12,825 nt of DNA. Source: Gammaproteobacteria bacterium. GTDB taxonomy: Bacteria > Pseudomonadota > Gammaproteobacteria > Competibacterales > Competibacteraceae. Each line of letters opens with the position of its first letter. The stretch's first letter is position 1. The translations under genes were made by a program, and so were the position numbers. The notes under the pieces were generated by a model that was not told the origin of the DNA, made no database searches, and saw nothing but the letters and a program-made list of their open reading frames with translations. Of the stretch, positions 1 through 5,959 are shown one piece after another. The DNA lies in contig JAIFNF010000315.1 of assembly GCA_020047885.1 (NCBI GenBank), positions 1-12,825 on the forward strand. Reading direction: 5' to 3'.

Positions 1-372
1 CTTGAATAATTCAAAGTCCAACCCGTTCTTCTTCCCGGTATTGGAGACATCATCCAGCAAATCCGGCATCTCCGTACCGGTCGGCAACTGCCGCAACATC
101 ACCGACAAATCCGCCTCCATCTGCGCCAACTGCGCCCGGAACGCCTCCAGATTCGCCGCCACCCGCTGCTTCTCCACAAACTCCTGGCGCAGCTTCTGCT
201 CCTCATTCGTGACCGTCTCCAACTGCACCAACTGATCGCTGGTGAAAAAATAATACCCGGCCCCCAGCACCACCGCGATCACGATCACCGCCAACACCAG
301 CTTGCCAGGCAGCGGCCAGTCGCCCGCTTCCTGCAGATTAATATCGCTCAGATTGAGTTCCGACAGATTCAT
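1..372 (-). CDS. pilO: Type IV pilus inner-membrane protein PilO (N-terminal part)
   Basis: PilO forms a heterodimer with PilN in the inner membrane and links the cytoplasmic PilM ring to PilP and the PilQ secretin in the type IV pilus machine. Only the first 124 codons are in the window; the gene continues past the left edge. Visible are a short cytoplasmic leader rich in Asn/Leu (MNLSELNLSDINL), one membrane segment at about residues 25-43, a periplasmic coiled coil at about 47-95, and the start of the ferredoxin-like domain with the family-typical stretch NGLDFELFK at the edge. The ATG overlaps the pilN stop by 4 nt (ATGA, 369-372), so translation is probably coupled. pilP and pilQ would be expected next, outside the window. 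Assignment rests on both the sequence and the pilM-pilN context. Confidence 0.93.
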   Translation of the reverse strand, partial: MNLSELNLSDINLQEAGDWPLPGKLVLAVIVIAVVLGAGYYFFTSDQLVQLETVTNEEQKLRQEFVEKQRVAANLEAFRAQLAQMEADLSVMLRQLPTGTEMPDLLDDVSNTGKKNGLDFELFK

Positions 373-938
373 TTCTTCCCCCCCGCATCCTCATCAGGCT
401 CAAGTTTCAGCGGAATGGTCAGCTCAAACACCCGTGCCTGCACGTTATTCACCTCGCGGGTCTGAATCACTTGCAATGCCGGCTCGCCAAACAGCTTCGA
501 GGCTTTCACCTCACGCATGAATTCGGAAATGATCAAATCGGAACGGGCCGTGCCATTCAGCTTCACCTGCGCACCGGTCACATTAAACGACGTCAGAAAA
601 ATATCCTCGGGAAGCAACCGAACCAGATCATCCAGCATCCGCACCTTGCCCGGTCGACTCACCTGCAGCTTCTGAATCACGTTAATCCGCTCGACCAGCC
701 GGTTTTTAGTTTTCTGCAACTCCGCCAACTCCTCAGCGGCCTTCTTCAACCGGGCAATCTCACCGCGCAAATATTCATTACGCTGCTGCTGAAACTCAAT
801 GCGGCCAGCGATCTCGGTATGTACCAGATACACGATCCCCACCGCCAGCAACGCCGCAATGACCAGCATCGTGATCAGTTCTGTTTGCCGTTGCGTGCGG
901 CGCAACTCACGCCAAGGCAATAAATTGATGCGCGTCAT
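369..938 (-). CDS. pilN: Type IV pilus assembly protein PilN
   Basis: PilN is a bitopic inner-membrane protein whose short cytoplasmic tail docks into a groove of PilM and whose periplasmic part pairs with PilO. The 189-residue product begins with the conserved PilM-binding motif INLLPWRE (residues 4-11). A membrane helix follows at about 22-40, then a long coiled coil at about 45-92 and a periplasmic ferredoxin-like domain to about 177. The tail is charged (PDEDAGGKK). Length and order match the family. The ATG at 936-938 overlaps the pilM stop by 4 nt, and its own stop overlaps the pilO start in the same way, so pilM, pilN and pilO form one translationally coupled operon. Nothing appears broken. 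Confidence 0.96.
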   Translation of the reverse strand: MTRINLLPWRELRRTQRQTELITMLVIAALLAVGIVYLVHTEIAGRIEFQQQRNEYLRGEIARLKKAAEELAELQKTKNRLVERINVIQKLQVSRPGKVRMLDDLVRLLPEDIFLTSFNVTGAQVKLNGTARSDLIISEFMREVKASKLFGEPALQVIQTREVNNVQARVFELTIPLKLEPDEDAGGKK

Positions 939-2041
939 GCGTCCAGACTCCTCAGGGCCAGCCCGGTCGCGACCGCCAGCAACGGCGCATCGCGCATCAG
1001 GGCGCTACTGTTCACCCGCGCCGCGCTCCCCATGTTTTTAAAGGGATTCGCCACCAACGTCGTCATCCCCAGCACATCCGCCACCACCCGATCCAACCCC
1101 GGCAGCATCGCCCCACCGCCCACCAGCACCAGGTTATCCACCGTATAGTGACCGGAAACAAATTGATCGGAAGAAAAGAAGAACTGCAACGCATGGCCAA
1201 TCTGTTCCGCCAGCATCTGCTTGAACGGTTCCAGCACCATCGGGGCATAATCATCGGATACCTGACCGCTGCGCTTGGCGCGCTCGGCCTGATCCCGCGA
1301 CAGACTGTACGCATCCGCGATCCGCGAAGTCAGCAGATCACAACCAAAACTCTGCTCGCGGCTGAAAATGATCTGGTCTTCCCGCAACACATACAGATTA
1401 GCAATGGACGCGCCGATATCAATCAACGCCGTCAGACTGTCACCCGCCTTACTCAGCGTCACCCCGCCCTCATTCCCGCCATCATGCGACAAACCATCCA
1501 TCACCAGCCGGAACGTGTTTTCCAGGACATAAGCCTCAACATCCACCACCACCGGGGTCAGCCCCGCCGCCTTAATCGCCTCTTCCCGCATATCCACATT
1601 CTCCTTGCGGGTCGCCACCAACAAAATATCCTGCTGATCGGGACTACTGGACGACCGCCCCTTCGCCTGGAAATCCAGATAAACTTCCTCAACCGGATAG
1701 GGAATATATTGCGCCGCCTCAATCGCGATATTCGCCTCAATATCGCTTTCCTTGAATTCAACCGGCATCGGCACGATACGATTAATCACACTGGAAGTCG
1801 GCACTGCCACCGCCGCCCGGCGCGTCCGGGTTCCGGCATTGCGACAGACCCGTTTGATAATCTCACCGATGGCCTCCGGATCCGCGGGATTGCGATCCTC
1901 CATCATCCCCTCGCCTAGCGACTCCATCGCGAACGCCTCAACCCGAAACCGCGACCCGGAACGGCTCAATTCGATCACCTTCACCGCCGAAGGACTGATG
2001 TCAATACCCAGCATGGGTTCTTTACGCTTGAACAAAGCCAA
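935..2041 (-). CDS. pilM: Type IV pilus assembly protein PilM (actin-like ATPase)
   Basis: PilM is a cytoplasmic FtsA/actin-like protein that binds ATP and the N-terminal tail of PilN, tying the pilus motor to the envelope complex. In the 368-residue product the first phosphate-binding loop is LGIDISPSAVK (11-21), the second is ALIDIGAS (205-212) and the adenosine motif is LVLVGGGAMLPGL (304-316). A Ser/Gly-rich insertion lies at about 183-200, so the protein is slightly longer than the roughly 355 residues usual in the family. The start chosen is an unusual TTG (2039-2041); it begins the expected MALFKRKEP leader and follows a very strong purine-rich ribosome-binding site (GGGGGGAGGGAG) a few nt upstream. 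It is the first gene of the pilMNO operon and is divergent from the 2187 gene. Confidence 0.96.
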   Translation of the reverse strand: MALFKRKEPMLGIDISPSAVKVIELSRSGSRFRVEAFAMESLGEGMMEDRNPADPEAIGEIIKRVCRNAGTRTRRAAVAVPTSSVINRIVPMPVEFKESDIEANIAIEAAQYIPYPVEEVYLDFQAKGRSSSSPDQQDILLVATRKENVDMREEAIKAAGLTPVVVDVEAYVLENTFRLVMDGLSHDGGNEGGVTLSKAGDSLTALIDIGASIANLYVLREDQIIFSREQSFGCDLLTSRIADAYSLSRDQAERAKRSGQVSDDYAPMVLEPFKQMLAEQIGHALQFFFSSDQFVSGHYTVDNLVLVGGGAMLPGLDRVVADVLGMTTLVANPFKNMGSAARVNSSALMRDAPLLAVATGLALRSLDA

Positions 2042-2186
2042 GATACGCTCCCTCCCCCCAGTTTAGAATGGACGAATCAAATCCACAGTAGTCATGTTTT
2101 GAATATAGCAAACCGCCGGGCTTCCCACATCGGGAATTTTCACCAGCGGCCCGCATCTGATGGTCTGAATCTACCGGAGCCTGCCC
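2042..2186. promoter_or_regulatory. Divergent intergenic region between pilM and the nucleotidyltransferase-like gene
   Basis: These 145 nt must carry the promoters of two divergent transcription units. The AT-rich patch GAATATAGC near 2100-2108 reads as TATATT on the minus strand and TATAGC on the plus strand, so it could serve as a -10 box in either direction. I see no convincing -35 hexamer at 16-18 nt for either, and no sigma-54 GG-N10-GC pattern. On the minus strand the purine-rich ribosome-binding site of pilM is clear; on the plus strand CGGAG (2175-2179) precedes the 2187 ATG by 7 nt. Confidence 0.35.
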
Positions 2187-2795
2187 ATGCCCCATCGCGA
2201 CGCCCCCCGACTTCGCATCCTGCTGACCCAAGAATGCGCCCGACTGATGGCTGAAGAAGGCCTGACCGATTTTCGCTCCGCCAAGCGCAAAGCTGCGCAG
2301 CGACTGGCCGTGACTGACCAGCGGCTGTTGCCGGATAATCGGGAAATCGAACAGGCGCTGCTCGATTACCAGCGGCTGTTTCAGGCGGATCGTCAACCGC
2401 AACGCTTGCAAAACCTGCGGGAAGCGGCGCTCGAGGCCATGCGCTTTCTGGCCAACTTCCGACCCCGGCTGGTGGGATCGGTGCTGAGCGGCGCTGCCGG
2501 CCCGGATACGGCGATTCAACTGCATCTGTTCGCCGACACACCCGAGGACGTCGCGCTGTTTCTGATGAACCAGCGCATCCCCTTTGAAACCGGTGAACGC
2601 CGCCTGAAACTCAGCAACGGCGAACCGATCACCCTGCCGGTGTTTCGCTTCAGCGCGGGCGATCACGACCTGGACCTCACCGTGTTTGCGCCACTGGCGG
2701 AACGGGAAGCGCCGCGCAGCCCGGTGGACGGCCGACCCATGCGCCGAGCCGGACTCGCCGACCTGGCGGCCTTGCTGGCTGAATCCCAAGCATGA
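2187..2795 (+). CDS. Conserved protein with degenerate nucleotidyltransferase-like fold
   Basis: A 202-residue soluble protein without signal peptide or membrane segment, probably cytoplasmic. I recognise it as a gammaproteobacterial conserved protein sometimes given a minimal-nucleotidyltransferase-like domain; its function is unknown. The N-terminal half is helical and charged (residues 8-90, with AKRKAAQRL at 32-40). The stretch VGSVLSGAAGPDTAIQLHLF (96-115) resembles the glycine-rich loop and first strands of a nucleotidyltransferase, followed by FADTPEDVALFL and DHDLDLTVF (159-167). The usual pair of metal-binding Asp residues after the GS loop is not evident, so catalysis is doubtful. 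A conserved-looking PVDGRPMRRA lies near the C terminus. A CGGAG site supports the start. It is divergent from pilM and ends 3 nt from the convergent gene on the other strand. Confidence 0.85.
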   Translation: MPHRDAPRLRILLTQECARLMAEEGLTDFRSAKRKAAQRLAVTDQRLLPDNREIEQALLDYQRLFQADRQPQRLQNLREAALEAMRFLANFRPRLVGSVLSGAAGPDTAIQLHLFADTPEDVALFLMNQRIPFETGERRLKLSNGEPITLPVFRFSAGDHDLDLTVFAPLAEREAPRSPVDGRPMRRAGLADLAALLAESQA

Positions 2796-2798
2796 AAT

Positions 2799-3068
2799 TT
2801 ACGCCGCCGGACGCTGTGGATGGGTCTCAATAAAGTGTTTGAGCACCAGTTTGAGTTGCAGCGCCTTCTGATCATGGCCCCGGTGGCGCGCGTCCTCAAT
2901 GTCATCAAGAATAATCCGCTTGATCATCGGCACGCCCTCCTCGGTATGGACTAAGTAACTGCCCAGCTCCAGAGCGGCGATCTCGGGCAAATGCTCGTGT
3001 TCAGCAATGGCCTCGATCTCTTCCTCAGTCAAGTCACTTAACTCTACGCAATCTTCATAAGATAACAT
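2799..3068 (-). CDS. Small acidic conserved hypothetical protein
   Basis: An 89-residue acidic, predicted mainly helical protein starting MLSYEDCVELSDLTEEE; I recall similar short proteins in gammaproteobacteria but know of no function. An in-frame extension upstream to 3125 exists, but the ATG at 3066-3068 is preferred because AGGAGA lies 8 nt before it and the family normally starts at MLSYEDC. Visible are an acidic helix (12-29, EEEIEAIAEHEHLPEI), a segment with GSYLVHTEEGVP, a DDIEDARHRG turn and a C-terminal helix ending ETHPQRPAA. There is no signal peptide, membrane segment or recognisable DNA-binding motif; the single Cys makes a metal site unlikely. It converges with the 2187-2795 gene with only 3 nt between stop codons and no visible terminator. 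Confidence 0.8.
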   Translation of the reverse strand: MLSYEDCVELSDLTEEEIEAIAEHEHLPEIAALELGSYLVHTEEGVPMIKRIILDDIEDARHRGHDQKALQLKLVLKHFIETHPQRPAA

Positions 3069-3360
3069 GATGTATTCTCCTGAGTCGCTTACCAAGTTTG
3101 TTGTCTTATTTTGCGGGTACGCCAACTATAACAGCGAACCCGTTCACCTTCGGGTCTACGGGCTAAGGTTAAACCCGGCAACCCGTCCAGACAAGCTTAA
3201 ATCGCAAGGTCTTCGTCGAAAATTCACCCGACCACGATTTCCCGTAATGGCCGTCATGGTTTTTCCTTATTTACGATCGAGGGCATTACTCGCTATCTTT
3301 CGTCGCCTTTAAGGGCGGAAAAATTATAGGCTGGATTAAGAATAGCCCTTGATTGAACGC

Positions 3361-3510
3361 GGGTAGCCGCGAAGAACACGGAAAATCGATAACCACCACA
3401 GGATCGAGGGTCGGTCTACCACCGTCCGACCAAAGCGCAGCACGCGCGTGCCCCAACCTGCACACTCGATAATCCCATAACCAGAATCTTCCGGTCTTCG
3501 CGGCTCACCC
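3361..3510. repeat. Inverted-repeat intergenic element, copy 1
   Basis: The left arm (3361-3385) reads GGGTAGCCGCGAAGAACACG followed by GAAAA. The right arm (3488-3510), read on the other strand, gives GGGTGAGCCGCGAAGACCGG followed by AAGA, so the arms match closely apart from small indels. Inside are a 6-bp hairpin GGTCGG/CCGACC (3409-3414 with 3426-3431) and a perfect 12-bp palindrome GCACGCGCGTGC (3440-3451). The outer motif TAGCC-n-CG...ACACGGAAAA is shared with the element at 4566-4704. There is no coding capacity, so a MITE-like or REP-like non-autonomous repeat is my inference. Confidence 0.6.
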
Positions 3511-3605
3511 AGTTTTCCCGGCATGGATTCCCATCCCCCGGCGCGGTATCATCGCCCTTCAACCTGAATAGTCGGCCTCCCGAACCACCCCGTCGCTTCG
3601 CGCCA

Positions 3606-3627
3606 CCCCTCCTTAGCCAAGGCGGGG
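3606..3627. repeat. Short GC-rich palindrome (REP-like)
   Basis: CCCC-T-CCTT, loop AGCC, AAGG-C-GGGG: an 8-bp stem with one T/C mismatch. It is preceded by CACCCCGTCGCTTCGCGCC (about 3585-3603), a combination I associate with dispersed intergenic palindromes in environmental proteobacteria. No T-run follows on either strand, so it is not a typical intrinsic terminator. It sits upstream of the DUF1289 gene and probably lies in its 5' region. Confidence 0.5.
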
Positions 3628-3703
3628 AATCCGGAAGTCTGGTGATCCTTGGGAAAGGCTCTACAGGACTTTGCCCTTCACGACCGCGACGCTCTGCCTT
3701 AAC

Positions 3704-3922
3704 ATGACCGCTGACCCTTCTGCCCTGTCCCATGCTGATTCCGCCTCGCCCTGCGTCGGGGTTTGCGTGATCAACTCGCAAACGCACCTGTGCGAAGGCT
3801 GTTTCCGCACCCTGGATGAAATCGCCGGTTGGTGGGACTACGCTCCGGAACAGAAGCACACCGTGCTGGCTCAACTGGACGACCGACTGACGCGCATCCT
3901 CGATGGCACATTCCCTGACTGA
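3704..3922 (+). CDS. DUF1289 family small cysteine protein
   Basis: A 72-residue protein of the DUF1289 family, known for a short cysteine-containing motif; no biochemical role is established as far as I know. The family core is plain: SPCVGVCVIN (15-24), then LCEGCFRTLDEIAGWW (29-44), giving four cysteines at 17, 21, 30 and 33 (C-x3-C-x8-C-x2-C), suited to binding a metal or an iron-sulfur cluster, which is inference. A helical tail with Ala-Pro-Glu-Gln-Lys follows, as usual in the family. The ATG at 3704 is chosen because it leaves a short leader before the core; an in-frame TTG at 3671 would add 11 residues. Neither has a clear ribosome-binding site. It is probably co-transcribed with the DUF2889 gene 18 nt downstream. 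Confidence 0.88.
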   Translation: MTADPSALSHADSASPCVGVCVINSQTHLCEGCFRTLDEIAGWWDYAPEQKHTVLAQLDDRLTRILDGTFPD

Positions 3923-3940
3923 AAAGCGATAGAACCTACC

Positions 3941-4537
3941 ATGCCGCTGACCCCGCCGGTCCCCCGCCGCTTACTGCATCAACGCACCGTCCAATGCCAG
4001 GGCTATCAGCGCGATGATGATCTCTGGGACATCGAAGGCCGGATGACCGATATCAAGACCTATGCGTTTCCCAATGAAGATCGCGGTGGGGCCATTCACG
4101 CCGGGGAGCCGCTGCACGATATGTGGATCCGGCTGACCGTTGACGATGATTTTCTGATTCACGACGCCGAAGCCCGCACCGACGGCTCACCGTTTGGCCT
4201 GTGTCCAGCGATTACCGAGCGTTACCGGCAACTGATTGGCGTGCGCATTGGGCCAGGATGGTCGCTGAAATTGCGGGAACTGTTCGGCGGCGTCAACGGC
4301 TGCACCCACCTAACCGAATTGCTGGGACCGATTGCCACCACGGTTTTCCAAACGGTCTACGGCCAGCGCTACGACCAGGAAGACGCCAAACCGGCGGCTG
4401 AACGAACCCCGCCGCCAGTGCTGAATACCTGCCATGCCCTGGCCAGCGACGGTTCAGTGGTGAAAAAGCGCTGGCCCCAGGGCTATACCGGCACAGCGGC
4501 GCTGCCTGCGCATCTGCTCGATGATTGCCTGACGTGA
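3941..4537 (+). CDS. DUF2889 family protein
   Basis: A 198-residue soluble protein of the DUF2889 family, found in proteobacteria and without an assigned reaction that I know of. The domain spans nearly the whole chain: RRLLHQRTVQCQGYQRDDDLWDIEG is represented by residues 9-33, LHDMWIRLTVDDDFLIHDAEA by 58-78, and the strongest family signature GVNGCTHLTELLGPIATT by 117-134, with Cys88, Cys121, Cys164 and Cys196 present. There is no signal peptide or membrane helix. It follows the DUF1289 gene on the same strand after 18 nt, implying one transcript. Codon use and GC content look like the rest of the window. Downstream is an inverted-repeat element and then the end of gspF on the opposite strand. 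Confidence 0.9.
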   Translation: MPLTPPVPRRLLHQRTVQCQGYQRDDDLWDIEGRMTDIKTYAFPNEDRGGAIHAGEPLHDMWIRLTVDDDFLIHDAEARTDGSPFGLCPAITERYRQLIGVRIGPGWSLKLRELFGGVNGCTHLTELLGPIATTVFQTVYGQRYDQEDAKPAAERTPPPVLNTCHALASDGSVVKKRWPQGYTGTAALPAHLLDDCLT

Positions 4538-4565
4538 TCCCTACTCCAGCCCAACGTGAGAATTT

Positions 4566-4704
4566 TAGCCACGGAAAAACACGGAAAAAACACGGAAATT
4601 CTTTGGTAACCGTTCAGTACCTCACCTTTAGCAGAGGTGAATGCTTACATTCTTTCTTTTTCTTTCTTTCTTTTTCTGTGTCTTTCCGTGTCATTCCGTG
4701 GCTA
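4566..4704. repeat. Inverted-repeat CACGGAA element, copy 2
   Basis: The left arm (4566-4598) starts TAGCCACGGAAAAACACGG and carries three CACGGAA units about 10-11 nt apart. The right arm (4671-4704), read on the other strand, starts TAGCCACGGAATGACACGG and carries two CACGGAA units plus a CACAGAA variant at the same spacing. Between the arms are a small hairpin TCACCT/AGGTGA (4622-4627 with 4635-4640) and a 28-nt pure pyrimidine tract (4650-4677) of CTTT-type repeats. The element fills most of the space between the convergent DUF2889 and gspF genes. No target-site duplication or coding capacity is evident. I recall similar CACGGAA arrays as dispersed intergenic repeats in many environmental bacteria. 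Confidence 0.75.
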
Positions 4705-4741
4705 ATGTCTGGAATGATGTTCAATACCCGGTATCGTCTTT

Positions 4742-5953
4742 TCAGCGCACCAGTTGATTGAGGTCGAAAATCGGCAGCAGAATCGCCAGCACGATCACTA
4801 GCACCACGCCCCCCATCACTAGAATCAGCATCGGCTCGAAAATCCCCAGTAGGGCGGCAATTAACGTCTCGGTCTCCCGCTCCTGCTGCACCGCCGCCCG
4901 TTCCAGCATATTTTCCAATCGACCACTGGCCTCGCCGCTGGCGATGAGCTGAACGGTCATCGGCGGGAAATAGCCACTGTTACTAATCGCCTTTTGCAGA
5001 CTGGCTCCCTCTTTCACTCGCGCCGCTGCCTGTTCCACCGCTTCCCGCATCGGCAAATTGCTCATCACCTGGGCGGAAATCCGCAGCGCTTCCAATACCG
5101 GAACGCCGCTGGCCATCAGAATGCTGAACGTGCGGGCGAACCGGGCAGTATTCGCCCCCCGCGTTAACCGGGCGATCAACGGTAATTTCAATAGCGCCTG
5201 ATGCACTCGCCGTTTAAACCCAATCCGGCGCAGCGCATAAACCCAACTGACCGCGCCGGCTGCCAAAGCGCTCAGCACCAGCCAGCCGTATTCGCGCAGA
5301 AAATCACTGACCGCGATCAAGCCCCGGGTCAGCGCCGGCAACTGCTGATTCAAACTGCTGAACACCTGGACCACTTGAGGCACCACATAAGTCAGCAAAC
5401 CAGCCACGACCAGAATCGCCACGGTGGTCAGCAACAGTGGATAGAACAGTGCCAAGCCGACTTTCTGGCGCATCTGCTGACGCGCCTCGGTGTAATCGGC
5501 CAGTCGCTCAAACACCACATCCAGATGACCGGACTGCTCACCGGCGGCCACCGTCGCCCGGTACAGTTCCGGGAATACCGTGGGAAAATCGCGCAAGGCG
5601 GTGGCCAGGGTATGCCCTTCCAGCACCCGGGCGCGTACCGCCAACAGCAAACCGCTCAACCGGGTACGTTCCGCCTGCCGGGCGACCGCGCCCAGTGCCT
5701 CCTCCAACGGCAGACCGGAACCGACCAGGGTCGCCAACTGGCGAGTGATGAGGGCTAAATCGGTGGCGCTAATGTGCGGACGGAAGAATTGGCGGCTGCG
5801 GCTGCGTTCCTGACTGGCGACTTCTTCAACGCCCAGCGGATTCATCCCGCGCTCGCGCAACAACTGGCGAGCCATGCGCGGGGTATCGGCTTCGATCAAG
5901 CCCTTGCATTGGCGACCGCGTTCATTCAGGGCGGCGTATTGGAAGGCGGGCAT
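4742..5953 (-). CDS. gspF: Type II secretion inner-membrane platform protein GspF
   Basis: GspF is the polytopic inner-membrane protein of the type II secretion platform; it contacts the ATPase GspE and GspL and supports pseudopilus assembly. The 403-residue product has the family plan: an N-terminal cytoplasmic segment (MPAFQYAALNERGR, 1-55), a first GspF domain at about 68-191 including SGLPLEEAL and the membrane helix at 168-190, a second helix at about 222-240, and a second GspF domain at about 271-393 with ASGVPVLEAL and a final helix at 374-396. Length is normal. The ATG is 6 nt after the stop of the nuclease-like gene, and no good ribosome-binding site precedes it, so coupling is possible. 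PilC of the pilus system is the close paralogue; the gspC-D-E context favours GspF. Confidence 0.95.
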   Translation of the reverse strand: MPAFQYAALNERGRQCKGLIEADTPRMARQLLRERGMNPLGVEEVASQERSRSRQFFRPHISATDLALITRQLATLVGSGLPLEEALGAVARQAERTRLSGLLLAVRARVLEGHTLATALRDFPTVFPELYRATVAAGEQSGHLDVVFERLADYTEARQQMRQKVGLALFYPLLLTTVAILVVAGLLTYVVPQVVQVFSSLNQQLPALTRGLIAVSDFLREYGWLVLSALAAGAVSWVYALRRIGFKRRVHQALLKLPLIARLTRGANTARFARTFSILMASGVPVLEALRISAQVMSNLPMREAVEQAAARVKEGASLQKAISNSGYFPPMTVQLIASGEASGRLENMLERAAVQQERETETLIAALLGIFEPMLILVMGGVVLVIVLAILLPIFDLNQLVR

Positions 5954-5959
5954 GGGAAT

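Larger units (their letters stand above)
3069..3703. other. Gene-free stretch with palindromic repeats
   Basis: No convincing gene lies here; open frames in it look like chance readings through repeats. The first part (3069-3130) should carry the promoter of the small minus-strand gene. Between 3138 and 3192 two short inverted repeats overlap: ACCCG/CGGGT (3138-3142 with 3151-3155) and GTCTACGGG with CCCGT-CC-AGAC (3154-3162 with 3182-3192). They share bases and so could not form together. Two palindromic elements, listed separately, occupy 3361-3510 and 3606-3627. I see no tRNA-like cloverleaf or terminator with a T-run. Confidence 0.6.

Noticed and set aside
1148..1918. 256-codon plus-strand open frame antisense to pilM
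   Set aside because: It is a shadow of pilM, which has intact actin-like motifs; the antisense product is His/Arg/Ile-rich without similarity.
2022..2789. 255-codon minus-strand open frame opposite the nucleotidyltransferase-like gene
   Set aside because: The plus-strand gene has a ribosome-binding site and a recognisable conserved family sequence; the antisense product is low-complexity in character and has no motif.
3126..3360. tRNA or structured small RNA gene
   Set aside because: Short stems exist, but no cloverleaf with a T-loop or anticodon arm could be assembled, and no promoter/terminator pair is evident.
3336..3874. Minus-strand open frames of 62 and 152 codons across the repeats
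   Set aside because: They run through inverted repeats and, in the longer case, antisense to the DUF1289 gene; their odd Arg/Gly-rich segments come from the palindromic element.
4566..4704. CRISPR array
   Set aside because: The repeated units are only about 7-11 nt, tandem without unique spacers of constant length, and arranged as inverted arms.
4525..4761. 78-codon plus-strand open frame over the CACGGAA element
   Set aside because: The Phe/Ser-rich product is just the translated pyrimidine tract; there is no ribosome-binding site or family.
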